A stretch of DNA of 64,000 nt from Neorhizobium galegae bv. officinalis (GTDB lineage: Bacteria > Pseudomonadota > Alphaproteobacteria > Rhizobiales > Rhizobiaceae): assembly GCA_000985875.1 (NCBI GenBank), contig CCRI01000012.1, forward strand, positions 186,001-250,000, in the 5' to 3' direction. Of the stretch, positions 8,543 to 17,615 are shown one piece after another. Every line of letters starts with the position of its first letter. Position 1 is the stretch's first letter. The position numbers were made by a program, and so were the translations under genes. The notes beneath the pieces were generated by a model. That model was not told the origin of the DNA and made no database searches. It saw only the letters and a program-made list of their open reading frames with translations.

Positions 8543-9109
8543 ATGACCAACACTGTTCTGAAGCCCGTCTGGGCAGGGTCGACATTCAGGCTCGATCCGT
8601 CTCGTTTCCCGCAGCAGGTTACCTATGCGCTGCGCGAGACATCAGGAGATGTCTCCATCACCATCGACGAACGCGGCGCTGTGCTGCGTAAGATCCTCCC
8701 CGCAAGCGGCCTGCCGCTCTCCTTCGCCCTGCCCGCCCGCGCCTTCAAAGGGGTTGCGGCCCGCGCCATAGACCACGGCGACGGCGAAGTGACGGTCACG
8801 CTCGAACTGCATCACGACGACCCGGATCTGTGCATCCCGCTGCTCGTCGCCCACGACCTCTGCGACATCGCCGCCGACTGGCGGAGCTGGTCGGACGCCT
8901 ATCGCATTCCAATGCTGATGGTGGAAGCCGACGGCATCGCCCGGCCGCTGGAAAACCATATCGGCGACGTGCGCACCAATGCCGTCAGGCAACGCCGCCG
9001 TCATTCCTATTTCGCGGCGCGCCGTCCGCGTTTCCTGGTCCGCCGCACCACCGGCAGCCTCGGCGTGACGATGAAGATCGAAGGCAAGGAGATTATCGCG
9101 CGTCGGTAG
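8543..9109 (+). CDS. DUF6101 family protein
   Basis: This 188-residue soluble protein appears conserved in rhizobia and matches what I know of DUF6101. It has an N-terminal beta-rich part (TFRLDPSRFPQQVTYAL, GDVSITIDERGAVLRK), a central stretch with LELHHDDPDLCIPLLVAHDLCDIAADW, and a very basic C-terminus (RQRRRHSYFAARRPRFLVRR). No catalytic motif is visible and no function is known. The ATG is preceded by AAGGGTAG. It is monocistronic, with a strong terminator about 50 bp after the stop. The 268-bp leader shows no element I can name. Confidence 0.78.
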   Translation: MTNTVLKPVWAGSTFRLDPSRFPQQVTYALRETSGDVSITIDERGAVLRKILPASGLPLSFALPARAFKGVAARAIDHGDGEVTVTLELHHDDPDLCIPLLVAHDLCDIAADWRSWSDAYRIPMLMVEADGIARPLENHIGDVRTNAVRQRRRHSYFAARRPRFLVRRTTGSLGVTMKIEGKEIIARR

Positions 9110-9158
9110 GGCTTTGCTTGTCCCTTTGTCCACCACCTCTCGCGATAACATTGGAGGG

Positions 9159-9187
9159 AGCCCGACCGTCAACCGGTCGGGCTTTTT
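9159..9187 (+). terminator. Rho-independent terminator after the DUF6101 gene
   Basis: The arms AGCCCGACCG and CGGTCGGGCT pair perfectly around a short GTCAAC loop, and TTTTT follows on the plus strand. It lies between the convergent DUF6101 and ubiA genes and ends just before the ubiA stop codon. Confidence 0.9.
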
Positions 9188-9190
9188 CCG

Positions 9191-10141
9191 TTAAAGGGCG
9201 AGCGACAGGAGGAGACCGGCAAACAGGATCGCGCCGACGCGGTTGTTGGACTTGAAAAGCCTCAGGCACTGATCGGCATTGTCGATATCGAGGACCAGAA
9301 CCTGCCACCCGAACATCAGTGCCGCGGCGAAAAGACCGAGATAGGCCAGGAACCCCACACCGGCCGATCCGAAAGCGAGCAGCAGGAAGATGAGCGTCAG
9401 GCCGTAAAGGCCGATCAGCCAGGGCTTGGTATTGTCGCCGAACAGACGTGCGGTCGAGCGCACCCCGATCAACTCGTCATCCTCCTTGTCCTGATGGGCA
9501 TAGATCGTGTCGTATCCGATCGTCCAGGCGATGGCGGCGAGGTAGAGCCAGAGGGCCGCGAATGAGAGGCTGCCGAACGTTGCGGCCCAGCCCATCAGCG
9601 CACCCCAGGAGAAGGCGAGACCGAGGAAAAACTGCGGCCAGTCGGTAAACCGCTTGGCGAACGGATAGATCGCCACCACGGCGAGGGACAAAATACCGAG
9701 CAGGATGGTGAAGGCGTTGAACTGGAGAAGCACGAGGAGGCCGACCAACGCCTGCACGGCGATGAAGACCTTGGCCTCGAAGCGGGAGACGCGACCGGAG
9801 GGCAGCGGCCGCGAGCGTGTGCGCGCCACTTCCATGTCGATGTCATGGTCGACCAGATCGTTATAGGTGCAGCCGGCACCGCGCATGGCGACCGCCCCCA
9901 GGAAGAACAGCACGAGGTGGAAAATGACGAGGCCCAGGGAAAACGCGCCCTCCTCCCTGGCGGCGTTCGCCGCCATCGCCGCGGACCAGAAACACGGCCA
10001 CATCAGAAGCTGCCAGCCGATCGGCCGATCCCACCTTGCAAGCTGCGCATAGGGCCAAGCCGGCCGCGGCAGGACGCGGTAGACCCAATTGTCGGATGGA
10101 GCGTCGGCCACGCGGCCGCTGAAATCGTCGGCGTTCGTCAT
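9191..10141 (-). CDS. ubiA: 4-hydroxybenzoate polyprenyltransferase
   Basis: This inner-membrane enzyme attaches the polyprenyl tail to 4-hydroxybenzoate in ubiquinone synthesis. The 316-residue form starting at the ATG at 10141 (MTNADDFSG) is preferred; an upstream extension to 10213 has no family support. About eight or nine hydrophobic helices are visible. The two Asp-rich Mg-diphosphate motifs are present: NDLVDHDIDMEVARTRSRPL near residues 85-105 and YDTIYAHQDKEDD near 205. The tail donor would be the product of a polyprenyl synthase such as the one at 32009-33025. The MipA-family gene upstream on the same strand ends 75 bp away. Confidence 0.95.
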   Translation of the reverse strand: MTNADDFSGRVADAPSDNWVYRVLPRPAWPYAQLARWDRPIGWQLLMWPCFWSAAMAANAAREEGAFSLGLVIFHLVLFFLGAVAMRGAGCTYNDLVDHDIDMEVARTRSRPLPSGRVSRFEAKVFIAVQALVGLLVLLQFNAFTILLGILSLAVVAIYPFAKRFTDWPQFFLGLAFSWGALMGWAATFGSLSFAALWLYLAAIAWTIGYDTIYAHQDKEDDELIGVRSTARLFGDNTKPWLIGLYGLTLIFLLLAFGSAGVGFLAYLGLFAAALMFGWQVLVLDIDNADQCLRLFKSNNRVGAILFAGLLLSLAL

Positions 10142-10216
10142 GGCCGGTTCTAGCGCCGGCCGAACACCACGGTCAAGCGGGCGCTTTGTCGCCTTCCGGC
10201 GTGGAAGAGCCACGCC

Positions 10217-11026
10217 TTAGGGAAGCGAGAAGCCGAATTTGTAGCTGGCCGAAACGCCGAACATCAGCTGGTTTTTGGAGCCGCGCTCGCGCACCAGGCT
10301 GCTGTCGGCGACGTCGCCGGTCAGCCGCTTGTATTCGGCAAACGAGGTGAGTTCGAGTTTCTCGGTCGCCTTCCAGGTCAGCGCCGCACCGACGCCCACC
10401 GAATGCAGGCCGCTGCCCGGATCGTAGGGGGAAAGACCCGAAGCCGCCGACTGGCTCGGAGTCACCTTGTAATAGGCGTCGTTGTAGCCGTTGCTTGCCC
10501 AGGTCGCGCGCGGACCGCCGGAAAGCCTGAGATCCGGCTGAAGATCGGTGAAAGCATCGACCGAGACATCGGCGACGACGCCATCATGGCTGCGGATGCC
10601 CTGCCGGATTTCGGCACGGGCGCGAATCCAGTCGGTCGGATAGATATCGATGAAGCCGCCGAGTTCGCCGCCCAGCTTGACCTTGCTCAGGCCCCTCAGG
10701 TCGTCGGACGTATCATCGTCGCGCGGCATGATCAGCTTGGCCGCCACGCCGGCGCGGATCGAACCCTGGTCGATCAGCGCGAAGGAGATGCTGTCGTTGC
10801 GGGAGGAGAAACGTGCCTGCTTGCTGTTCTGGCGGCCGAGCGAGATGATCGGCGAGAACTGCAGGCTGCGACCGTTGTCGCCCTCGAATTTCGGTGCGAC
10901 GAAGCCGGCGCCGCCAAGCGTCAGGTACCAGTCGCCGGACCAGAAACCTTCCTGGGCCTTGGCGCTGCCGGAAGAAACAATCGAAAAAACGGAAATGAAT
11001 AGAGCAGCCCGGAGAGGCATGGACAT
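10217..11026 (-). CDS. MipA/OmpV family outer-membrane protein
   Basis: From the ATG at 11026 (MSMPLRAALF) the 269-residue product has a signal peptide ending SSGSAKA. It then shows a series of alternating amphipathic beta-strands and a C-terminal aromatic strand (FGVSASYKFGFSLP) typical of outer-membrane barrels. GDWYLTLGGAGFVAPKFEGD and SFRRNDSISF-type strands fit the MipA/OmpV family. Members are linked to scaffold or porin-like roles and to antimicrobial sensitivity; the substrate here is unknown. A 14-codon longer start at 11068 would spoil the signal peptide. Confidence 0.87.
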   Translation of the reverse strand: MSMPLRAALFISVFSIVSSGSAKAQEGFWSGDWYLTLGGAGFVAPKFEGDNGRSLQFSPIISLGRQNSKQARFSSRNDSISFALIDQGSIRAGVAAKLIMPRDDDTSDDLRGLSKVKLGGELGGFIDIYPTDWIRARAEIRQGIRSHDGVVADVSVDAFTDLQPDLRLSGGPRATWASNGYNDAYYKVTPSQSAASGLSPYDPGSGLHSVGVGAALTWKATEKLELTSFAEYKRLTGDVADSSLVRERGSKNQLMFGVSASYKFGFSLP

Positions 11027-11126
11027 GGCAACGGATCCCGAAAACGCAAAACAGAACAGAGATCCCACGGGGGATTTCTGTTCTATTATCGCATTTCCAT
11101 TGCCAGCTTGTTAACCAAGCGGAAGA

Positions 11127-12383
11127 TCACACCGCGACCTTGTCGAGCGGGATGCGGCTCTGTTCGAAGGCCTTTAGCTCCGCCTCGCGCTCGTAGATGT
11201 AATCGCGGTTGTCCGGAACGGCCGTGCGTTTCTTGACGATCTGCATCTGGAAGATGAAGAAGCTTTCGTGGGTGAAGGCCATTTCCGAACCGGCCAGATA
11301 GAACTCCCACATACGCACGAAACGCTCGTCGTAAAGCGCTATCGCCTTGTCCTTGTTGGCGATGAAGCGCTCGCGCCAGTGGCGCAATGTGTGGGCATAG
11401 TGCATCGGCAGGATCTCGATGTCGGAGACCAGCAGCCCCGCCTTCTCGATCGACGGCATCACTTCCGAGATTGCCGGGATATAACCGCCCGGGAAGATAT
11501 ATTTCTCGATCCAGGGATTGTTGATCAGAGCCGGATAGGGCTGGCCGATCGAATGCAGCACCATGACGCCGTCATCGGCGAGCACGTCGTTCACCTTGTC
11601 GAAGAACTTTTGATAGTTCAGCCGGCCGACATGCTCGAACATGCCGACGGAAACGACGCGGTCGTAGCGCTTGTCCGGCGGCAGGTAATAATAGTCCTGC
11701 AGTTCGAAGCGGACACTGTTGGCGAGCCCGCGCTTGGCGGCTCGCTCGCTCGAAATCTTGAGCTGTGCGGTCGATAGTGTGATGCCGGTCACGTCGACGC
11801 CGGAAGACTCCGACAGATACATGGCCATGCCGCCCCAGCCGGAGCCGATCTCCAGCGCTTTCTGTCCGGGCTCGGCCAGGAGCTTGGCGACGATATGGCG
11901 CTTCTTGGCGATCTGGGCCTCGTCGAGCGAAATGCCCGGCGGATTGAAATAGGCGCAGGAGTATTGCCAGTCTTCGTCGAGGAAGAGCGAGAACAGCCTT
12001 TCGTCGAGATCGTAATGATGAGCGACGTTGCGCCGGTTATGGTTGATCGGCACGCGGTTGCGGAACTGGGAGACCAGCACGCGGACAATGCCGCGCCAGA
12101 TCATGCCGAAGGTCAGACCTTCGCTGAGGGTATTGTCCTTGATAAGCGCCAGGAACTCGTAGATGTCGCCGTCATCGATGACGAGACGGCCGTCCATGTA
12201 AAGCTCTCCGAGCTTCAAGGGAGGATCGGCCACCAGTTCGCGTTCGGCGGCTTCGTCGGTAAAGCGTATCGAAACGGAGCGCCCACCGCCGCCGCCATAA
12301 CGCTGCTCGCCGTCCGAGCCGCGTACAATCAAAGTTCCGGTCTTGATGATTTTGCTGAGAAGACTGTGAAGGGACGAGGCCAC
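11127..12383 (-). CDS. cfa: Cyclopropane-fatty-acyl-phospholipid synthase
   Basis: The enzyme transfers a methylene group from S-adenosylmethionine to the double bond of unsaturated phospholipid acyl chains at the inner membrane surface. The 418 residues contain an N-terminal lipid-binding region, the AHHYDLDERLFSLFLD segment, the SAM loop LEIGSGWGGMA near 190-200, and the C-terminal substrate region with GGYIPAI and HYAHTLRHW. Length matches the family. It is transcribed away from tex, with the tex terminator lying just upstream. Rhizobia usually carry two cfa paralogues; which one this is cannot be decided here. Confidence 0.93.
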   Translation of the reverse strand: MASSLHSLLSKIIKTGTLIVRGSDGEQRYGGGGGRSVSIRFTDEAAERELVADPPLKLGELYMDGRLVIDDGDIYEFLALIKDNTLSEGLTFGMIWRGIVRVLVSQFRNRVPINHNRRNVAHHYDLDERLFSLFLDEDWQYSCAYFNPPGISLDEAQIAKKRHIVAKLLAEPGQKALEIGSGWGGMAMYLSESSGVDVTGITLSTAQLKISSERAAKRGLANSVRFELQDYYYLPPDKRYDRVVSVGMFEHVGRLNYQKFFDKVNDVLADDGVMVLHSIGQPYPALINNPWIEKYIFPGGYIPAISEVMPSIEKAGLLVSDIEILPMHYAHTLRHWRERFIANKDKAIALYDERFVRMWEFYLAGSEMAFTHESFFIFQMQIVKKRTAVPDNRDYIYEREAELKAFEQSRIPLDKVAV

Positions 12384-12477
12384 GGACCCACCTCCAATAA
12401 TACTAAGGATGCCTTACTAATCCAAAATCTAGTCGCTTCTCTGCGACTTTCAAGCACATTGCGGCCATGAAAATGAC

Positions 12478-12516
12478 ATAAAAAAACAGGCCGTCAAACC
12501 CTTGGCTGACGGCCCG
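12478..12516 (-). terminator. Rho-independent terminator of tex
   Basis: The stem pairs GGCCGTCA (12489-12496) with TGACGGCC (12507-12514). On the minus strand it is followed by seven T (12480-12486 on the complement). It sits 38 bp past the tex stop codon. Confidence 0.9.
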
Positions 12517-12553
12517 CACGCTGTGATTGAGATTTTCCGGAAGCCCGCGAAAT

Positions 12554-14863
12554 TTACTTCCTTTTTAAAGCTTCTGCGAGTGCCGCACCGAAAGCACCTT
12601 GAGATGAAGGCTTTTCGGTTTTCATCATTTTCGGGTTGACCGGCCGGACGTCGCGGTCGCCGCGCGGAGCGGGTGCCGCCTCGCCGCCGTCCTTGCGCAT
12701 GGTTAACGCTATCCTCTTGCGCTTCACATCGACCTCGACGACGCGGACCTTGACCACGTCGCCGGCCTTTACCACCTCATGCGGATCCTTGATGAAGCGG
12801 TCCGCGAGCTGCGAGACATGGACCAGCCCGTCCTGGTGCACGCCGATATCGACGAAAGCGCCGAAGGCGGCGACATTGGTGACGGTGCCTTCGAGCATCA
12901 TGCCCGGCTTCAGGTCGGTGATCTCGTCCACGCCTTCGGCAAAGGTGGCCGTCTTGAAGCTCGGGCGTGGGTCGCGGCCGGGCTTTTCCAGCTCGGCGAT
13001 GATGTCCTTGACGGTCGGCAGGCCGAAGGTCTCGTCGATGAACCGTTTCGGGTCGAGCGCCTTGAGCGCGGCGCTGTCCCCCATCAGCGAGCGCAAGTCA
13101 CGGCCACAAGCGGCGACGATCTTCTTGGCGACGCCATAGGCTTCCGGGTGGACGGCGGAGGCGTCGAGCGGCTCCTTGCCGTTCGGGATGCGCAGGAAGC
13201 CGGCGGCCTGCTCGAAGGTGCGGTTGCCGAGGCGAGCGACCTTAAGCAGGTCCTTGCGGCTCGAAAAAGCGCCGTTCTGGTCGCGATGGGCGACGATCGC
13301 CTCGGCAATCGAGCGGCTGAGGCCGGAGACGCGGGCAAGCAGCGGCGCGGACGCCATGTTGAGATCAACCCCGACCGCGTTCACCGCGTCTTCGACCACC
13401 GCATCCAGGGAGCGGGAGAGTTTTCCCTGGTCGACATCGTGCTGGTATTGACCGACGCCGATCGACTTCGGTTCGATCTTGACCAGTTCCGCCAGCGGAT
13501 CCTGGAGGCGGCGGGCGATGGAGACGGCGCCGCGCAACGATACGTCGAGGCCGGGGAATTCGAGAGCGGCTGTTTCCGATGCCGAATAGACCGAAGCGCC
13601 GGCTTCCGAAACGATGACCTTGGTCGGCTTCGCTCCCGAGGCAAGCGCCGGCATGTTCGCCAGCATGTCGGCGACCAATTTTTCCGTCTCGCGGCTGCCG
13701 GTGCCGTTGCCGATGGCGATCAGCTCGACATTGTGCTTGCGGAGGAGCGCGGCGAGTTCGGCCTGGGTACCGCGGATATCGTTTTTCGGCGGGAACGGAT
13801 AGACGGTGGTGGTTTCCAGCAACTTGCCGGTGGCATCGACGATCGCCACCTTGACGCCGGTGCGGATGCCCGGATCGAGCCCCATCGTGGGGCGGGAACC
13901 GGCGGGTGCGGCAAGCAACAGGTCCTTGAGATTGCGGGCGAACACGTGGATCGCCTCCTCCTCGGCGCGCTCACGCAGTTCGCGCATCAGGTCCAGCGAC
14001 AGCGATACGGAGAGTTTTACGCGCCAGGTCCAGCCGGCAGCTTCCATCAGCCAGCGGTCGGCAGCACCCCGGTCACGGATGTCGAAGGCGAGCGCGATGA
14101 TGCGCTGGGCGGGTTTGACCGGCGACGGATCGTCCTGATCCACCTCGATCGTCAGCGTCAGGAACTCCTCGTTCCAGCCGCGCAGCATGGCAAGCGCACG
14201 GTGGCCGGGGGCCGTCGACCAGCGCTCGGAATGATCGAAGTAGTCGGAGAATTTTGCGCCGGCCTCCTGCTTGCCGTCGACAACCTTGGCCTTCAGCGTC
14301 GCACCATTACGCATATGCTGACGCAGCTTGCCGAGCAGGTCTGCATTTTCGGAGATCGTCTCGGCGACGATATCGCGGGCGCCTTCGAGCGCCGTCTTCA
14401 CGTCGGCGACTTCATCCTTGACATAGGCCTCGGCCAATTTCGCCGGATCGGTGCTGCGGTCGGCCCAGATCGCTTCGGCCAAGGGTCCGAGGCCGCGCTC
14501 GCGGGCGATCTCGGCGCGGGTGCGGCGCTTCGGCTTGTAGGGGAGATAAAGGTCTTCGAGCTCTGCCTTGGTCGTCGCCCTGCCGATCTTTGCGGCAAGC
14601 TCGTCGGTCATCTTGCCTTGAGAATTGATCGAATCAGCGATGGTCGAACGGCGTGCTTCGAGCTCGCGCAGATAGACCAGACGTTCCGACAGGTTGCGAA
14701 GCTGCGTGTCGTCCAGGCCGCCGGTCACTTCCTTGCGGTAGCGCGCGATGAACGGCACGGTGGCGCCTTCGTCGATCAGCCCGATCGCGGCGGCGGCCTG
14801 TTCGGGACGGGCATTGATTTCCGCGGCAATCGCGGCGGCAAGGAAACGGAGATCGGCGGCCAT
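12554..14863 (-). CDS. tex: Tex-family RNA-binding transcription accessory protein
   Basis: The 769-residue cytoplasmic protein shows the full Tex order. These are a helical Tex-N domain (about 1-190), a central region, a YqgF-like RNase H fold ([18 protein letters not shown] near 325), a helix-hairpin-helix pair ([25 protein letters not shown] near 505), and an S1 RNA-binding domain ([21 protein letters not shown] near 655). It ends in a basic tail. Tex proteins bind nucleic acids and act in transcription, RNA turnover and toxin expression in other bacteria. It appears monocistronic, with its own terminator downstream. Confidence 0.95.
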   Translation of the reverse strand: MAADLRFLAAAIAAEINARPEQAAAAIGLIDEGATVPFIARYRKEVTGGLDDTQLRNLSERLVYLRELEARRSTIADSINSQGKMTDELAAKIGRATTKAELEDLYLPYKPKRRTRAEIARERGLGPLAEAIWADRSTDPAKLAEAYVKDEVADVKTALEGARDIVAETISENADLLGKLRQHMRNGATLKAKVVDGKQEAGAKFSDYFDHSERWSTAPGHRALAMLRGWNEEFLTLTIEVDQDDPSPVKPAQRIIALAFDIRDRGAADRWLMEAAGWTWRVKLSVSLSLDLMRELRERAEEEAIHVFARNLKDLLLAAPAGSRPTMGLDPGIRTGVKVAIVDATGKLLETTTVYPFPPKNDIRGTQAELAALLRKHNVELIAIGNGTGSRETEKLVADMLANMPALASGAKPTKVIVSEAGASVYSASETAALEFPGLDVSLRGAVSIARRLQDPLAELVKIEPKSIGVGQYQHDVDQGKLSRSLDAVVEDAVNAVGVDLNMASAPLLARVSGLSRSIAEAIVAHRDQNGAFSSRKDLLKVARLGNRTFEQAAGFLRIPNGKEPLDASAVHPEAYGVAKKIVAACGRDLRSLMGDSAALKALDPKRFIDETFGLPTVKDIIAELEKPGRDPRPSFKTATFAEGVDEITDLKPGMMLEGTVTNVAAFGAFVDIGVHQDGLVHVSQLADRFIKDPHEVVKAGDVVKVRVVEVDVKRKRIALTMRKDGGEAAPAPRGDRDVRPVNPKMMKTEKPSSQGAFGAALAEALKRK

Positions 14864-15089
14864 GGGCGTCCTCGTTCAAATGGGAGGCGCGACCATAGTC
14901 GAAGTTTGTGGCAAGGCAACGTGGCGAATGGCGGTTCCACAATTTGCTTGGAGCCAGCCGTGCCGGAACGAAACAGGCGGTGACCGATCGCTAACCAAGG
15001 CCCTGTGGAAAAAAACAACGCACTCTCGCCCCCGGCCAGAGGCAACTAAAACCCATGCCGCCGCATGATGCGGCCGAATGGAGAGACGA

Positions 15090-15299
15090 ATGCCCAAAAA
15101 CGCCGCCAGGATTCTGGCATTTGATACGGCGGTCGCCAATGAAGAGCTCGAGGCTGCCATTTCCTATCTCGAACAGAAGCTGAACGATGCGTCCCTTCGG
15201 AACGAACCGGTGCCTTTCCTTGCTTATCGGAACAGGGTGATCTTCCAGACGACACTGGACATACGACGTGGCGCCAAAAATCGGCGTGGTGAATTCTGA
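15090..15299 (+). CDS. Small hypothetical protein
   Basis: The 69-residue frame begins at ATG 15090 with GGAGAG eight to ten bases upstream. The product is helical in the first half (ANEELEAAISYLEQKLNDASL) and basic at the end (DIRRGAKNRRGEF). I recognise no family. It lies between the divergent tex gene and purD, and a strong stem-loop follows 18 bp after its stop. Protein-like composition and the ribosome site favour a real gene, but no homologue could be checked. Confidence 0.45.
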   Translation: MPKNAARILAFDTAVANEELEAAISYLEQKLNDASLRNEPVPFLAYRNRVIFQTTLDIRRGAKNRRGEF

Positions 15300-15316
15300 C
15301 CTTTATCGAACGCAGC

Positions 15317-15359
15317 GGCCTCCCATCGAAACGCCATGATGGCCACAAGATGGGAGGCC
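15317..15359 (+). other. Nested stem-loop upstream of purD
   Basis: The 11-base arms at 15317-15327 and 15349-15359 (GGCCTCCCATC / GATGGGAGGCC) are perfectly complementary. The 21-base loop contains a second small hairpin (GCCAT/ATGGC). There is no T run on either strand, so it is not a classic terminator. It lies between the small gene and purD, about 90 bp before the purD start. Confidence 0.6.
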
Positions 15360-15445
15360 ACCCAAGCCTTGGCCCTTGACCTTTGCCTCCCCTCCCCTTA
15401 ACCGCCGCGCAAGGCCAAGGTTTTCAGCGCAGGCGAGGGCAGGAC

Positions 15446-16717
15446 ATGAAGGTTCTCTTGATCGGTTCGGGTGGACGCGAGCACGCACTCGCCTGGAAAC
15501 TCGCCCAGTCTCCGAAACTCGGCAAACTCTACGCCGCCCCCGGCAATCCCGGCATCGCCGATCACGCCGAGCTCGTGTCGCTCGACATCGACGACCACGC
15601 AGCCGTCGCGGCCTTCTGCCTCGAAAAGACCATCGACCTCGTCGTCGTCGGGCCGGAAGCGCCTCTGGTCGCCGGGCTTGCAGATGTTCTCCGCGCCAAG
15701 GGCATTGCGACCTTCGGTCCGTCTGCCGCCGCCGCCCAGCTTGAAGGCTCGAAGGGTTTCACCAAGGACCTCTGCGCCCGCTACGATATCCCGACCGGCG
15801 CCTATCGCCGCTTCACCGACGCGGCCGAGGCCAAGGCCTATGTGCGCGAACAGGGCGCGCCGATCGTCGTGAAGGCAGACGGGCTTGCCGCCGGCAAGGG
15901 CGTCACCGTCGCCATGGTTCTCGACGAGGCGCTTGCGGCGATCGACGACTGCTTCGACGGCGCCTTCGGGTCGGCCGGCGCCGAGGTGGTGGTCGAAGCC
16001 TATCTGGATGGCGAGGAAGCGAGCTTCTTCTGCCTGTCCGACGGCAAGACGGCGCTGGCGCTGGCGACAGCCCAGGACCACAAGCGGGTCGGCGACGGCG
16101 ATACGGGCCCGAATACCGGCGGGATGGGCGCCTATTCGCCTGCCCCGGTAATGACACCCGACATGGTGGCGCGCACCATGAAGGAGATCATCGAGCCGAC
16201 GATCCGCGGCATGGCCGAAAGCGGACATCCCTTTACCGGCGTGTTCTTTGCGGGCCTGATGATCACCGCCAAGGGTCCGGAACTGATCGAATACAATGTC
16301 CGCTTCGGCGATCCGGAATGCCAGGTGCTGATGATGCGGCTGAAGAGCGACCTGCTCGAACTGCTCCATGCGGCAGCGACCGAGACGCTCGACCAGGTTT
16401 CCACTGAGTGGAGCGACGACGTGGCGCTGACCGTGGTGATGGCCTCCAAGGGTTATCCGGGCGCCTACGACAAGGGTACCCCGATCGCCCACCTGCCGGA
16501 GGATGCTGTCGGCGGGAAGATCTTCCACGCCGGGACGGCTCTCAAGGACGGTCAACTCGTCGCGACCGGCGGCCGCGTGCTGAACGTTACGGCGACCGCC
16601 GGGACCGTCGCGGATGCGCAGGCGCGCGCCTATCAGCTCGTGGACCAGGTCGAATGGGAAAACGGCTTCTGCCGCCGCGATATCGGCTGGCAGGCGGTCG
16701 CGCACGAAAAGAACTGA
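15446..16717 (+). CDS. purD: Phosphoribosylamine-glycine ligase
   Basis: This cytoplasmic ATP-grasp enzyme joins glycine to 5-phosphoribosylamine, the second step of purine synthesis. The start at 15446 ([19 protein letters not shown]) matches the family, with AGGACAT as a close ribosome site; a longer frame back to 15383 lacks similarity. The 423 residues include [10 protein letters not shown], the ATP-grasp loop [26 protein letters not shown] and [10 protein letters not shown]. Length is normal. A structured hairpin lies in its leader. Confidence 0.96.
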   Translation: MKVLLIGSGGREHALAWKLAQSPKLGKLYAAPGNPGIADHAELVSLDIDDHAAVAAFCLEKTIDLVVVGPEAPLVAGLADVLRAKGIATFGPSAAAAQLEGSKGFTKDLCARYDIPTGAYRRFTDAAEAKAYVREQGAPIVVKADGLAAGKGVTVAMVLDEALAAIDDCFDGAFGSAGAEVVVEAYLDGEEASFFCLSDGKTALALATAQDHKRVGDGDTGPNTGGMGAYSPAPVMTPDMVARTMKEIIEPTIRGMAESGHPFTGVFFAGLMITAKGPELIEYNVRFGDPECQVLMMRLKSDLLELLHAAATETLDQVSTEWSDDVALTVVMASKGYPGAYDKGTPIAHLPEDAVGGKIFHAGTALKDGQLVATGGRVLNVTATAGTVADAQARAYQLVDQVEWENGFCRRDIGWQAVAHEKN

Positions 16718-16817
16718 GTGCCGGAAACGCCGGTTCATTCAAAATTTACCGATTATCCAGACGGGATGGAAACGAAGCGGCGGTAATCATGCGGGACCTC
16801 AAGAAGGATTCCCGGTC

Positions 16818-17336
16818 ATGCGTCTCGTTCTGGCTACAGCTCTGGTGTTTGCAAGCGGCTCCGCTTTCGCGTCGTCGATCACGGTGATCAACGGCACACA
16901 TCAGCCAGGCGTCAGTATCGTCGCCAAGACCTGCGCAGGCTGCCCGGTCGCCGTGGCACCGGAATCGGACGAAGCGGCCTACAAGGTCCCCGATCTGCCG
17001 GTAGGCACCCAGAAGACGGAAGTCATCGAGATCAACGGTGAGAAGAAGCTGGCGCGTACCGAAGCCTGGCTCGGCGGCTCGCCGGTGATCCATGTCAGCA
17101 AGCTGCCGAAATGGATGGCCGAGGAAAAGGCCATCGCCGAGCTTCACCCGACGACCAACGGCTCGACCCAGACGCAGATCGTCGCCGCGGAAGCACCGGC
17201 TGACGGCATCGATACCGACGCCATGACCAGTGCCGTGAAGACAATCGGCGAGGCATCGGTCGGAATTGCCGAAGCATCCCTCGCGCCGCAGCCGCTTGCC
17301 CTCGACATGTTCCAGCTGCGCACCAACCTGTTCTAA
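16818..17336 (+). CDS. Secreted protein resembling the HPE1-like plant effector domain family
   Basis: The 172-residue product starts at ATG 16818 with a signal peptide MRLVLATALVFASGSAFA. The mature part has a Cys pair (TCAGCP, CxxC) near residue 40 and a beta-rich segment with EVIEINGEKKLARTEAWLGGSPVIHVSK. The tail is Ala-rich and without clear structure. The EAWLGGSPV region recalls Rhizobiaceae proteins annotated as plant virulence effector HPE1-like; that assignment is from memory and unverified. It is likely periplasmic or secreted. It follows purD by 100 bp and may have its own promoter. Confidence 0.68.
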   Translation: MRLVLATALVFASGSAFASSITVINGTHQPGVSIVAKTCAGCPVAVAPESDEAAYKVPDLPVGTQKTEVIEINGEKKLARTEAWLGGSPVIHVSKLPKWMAEEKAIAELHPTTNGSTQTQIVAAEAPADGIDTDAMTSAVKTIGEASVGIAEASLAPQPLALDMFQLRTNLF

Positions 17337-17615
17337 TTTTAGAAAATCATTATATTTACATAGCAGAAAGTGCTTCTGGAACACGCCTTCACGGAATGCG
17401 CGCAAATTGCGCATCATCAAATCCAGACTGCCCAAAATATTTGCTTTTGGCCCTGTCAAGGCCCCGATAATTAAATTTTTATTCAAATGTTCGAGATCAC
17501 TCTCCCGTCATAGTGCGATGTAAGCACGTGACCGGCGCAGGACGCGCTCCCCCCAAAACTTCGCCCCGCTCCGGCTCCTCCGGGAGAGTTCGGCTGCCTG
17601 AAAGTGAGTCGAAAC

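Noticed and set aside
12779-14983. 734-codon open frame on the plus strand over tex
   Set aside because: Shadow from high GC third positions; tex motifs are on the minus strand.
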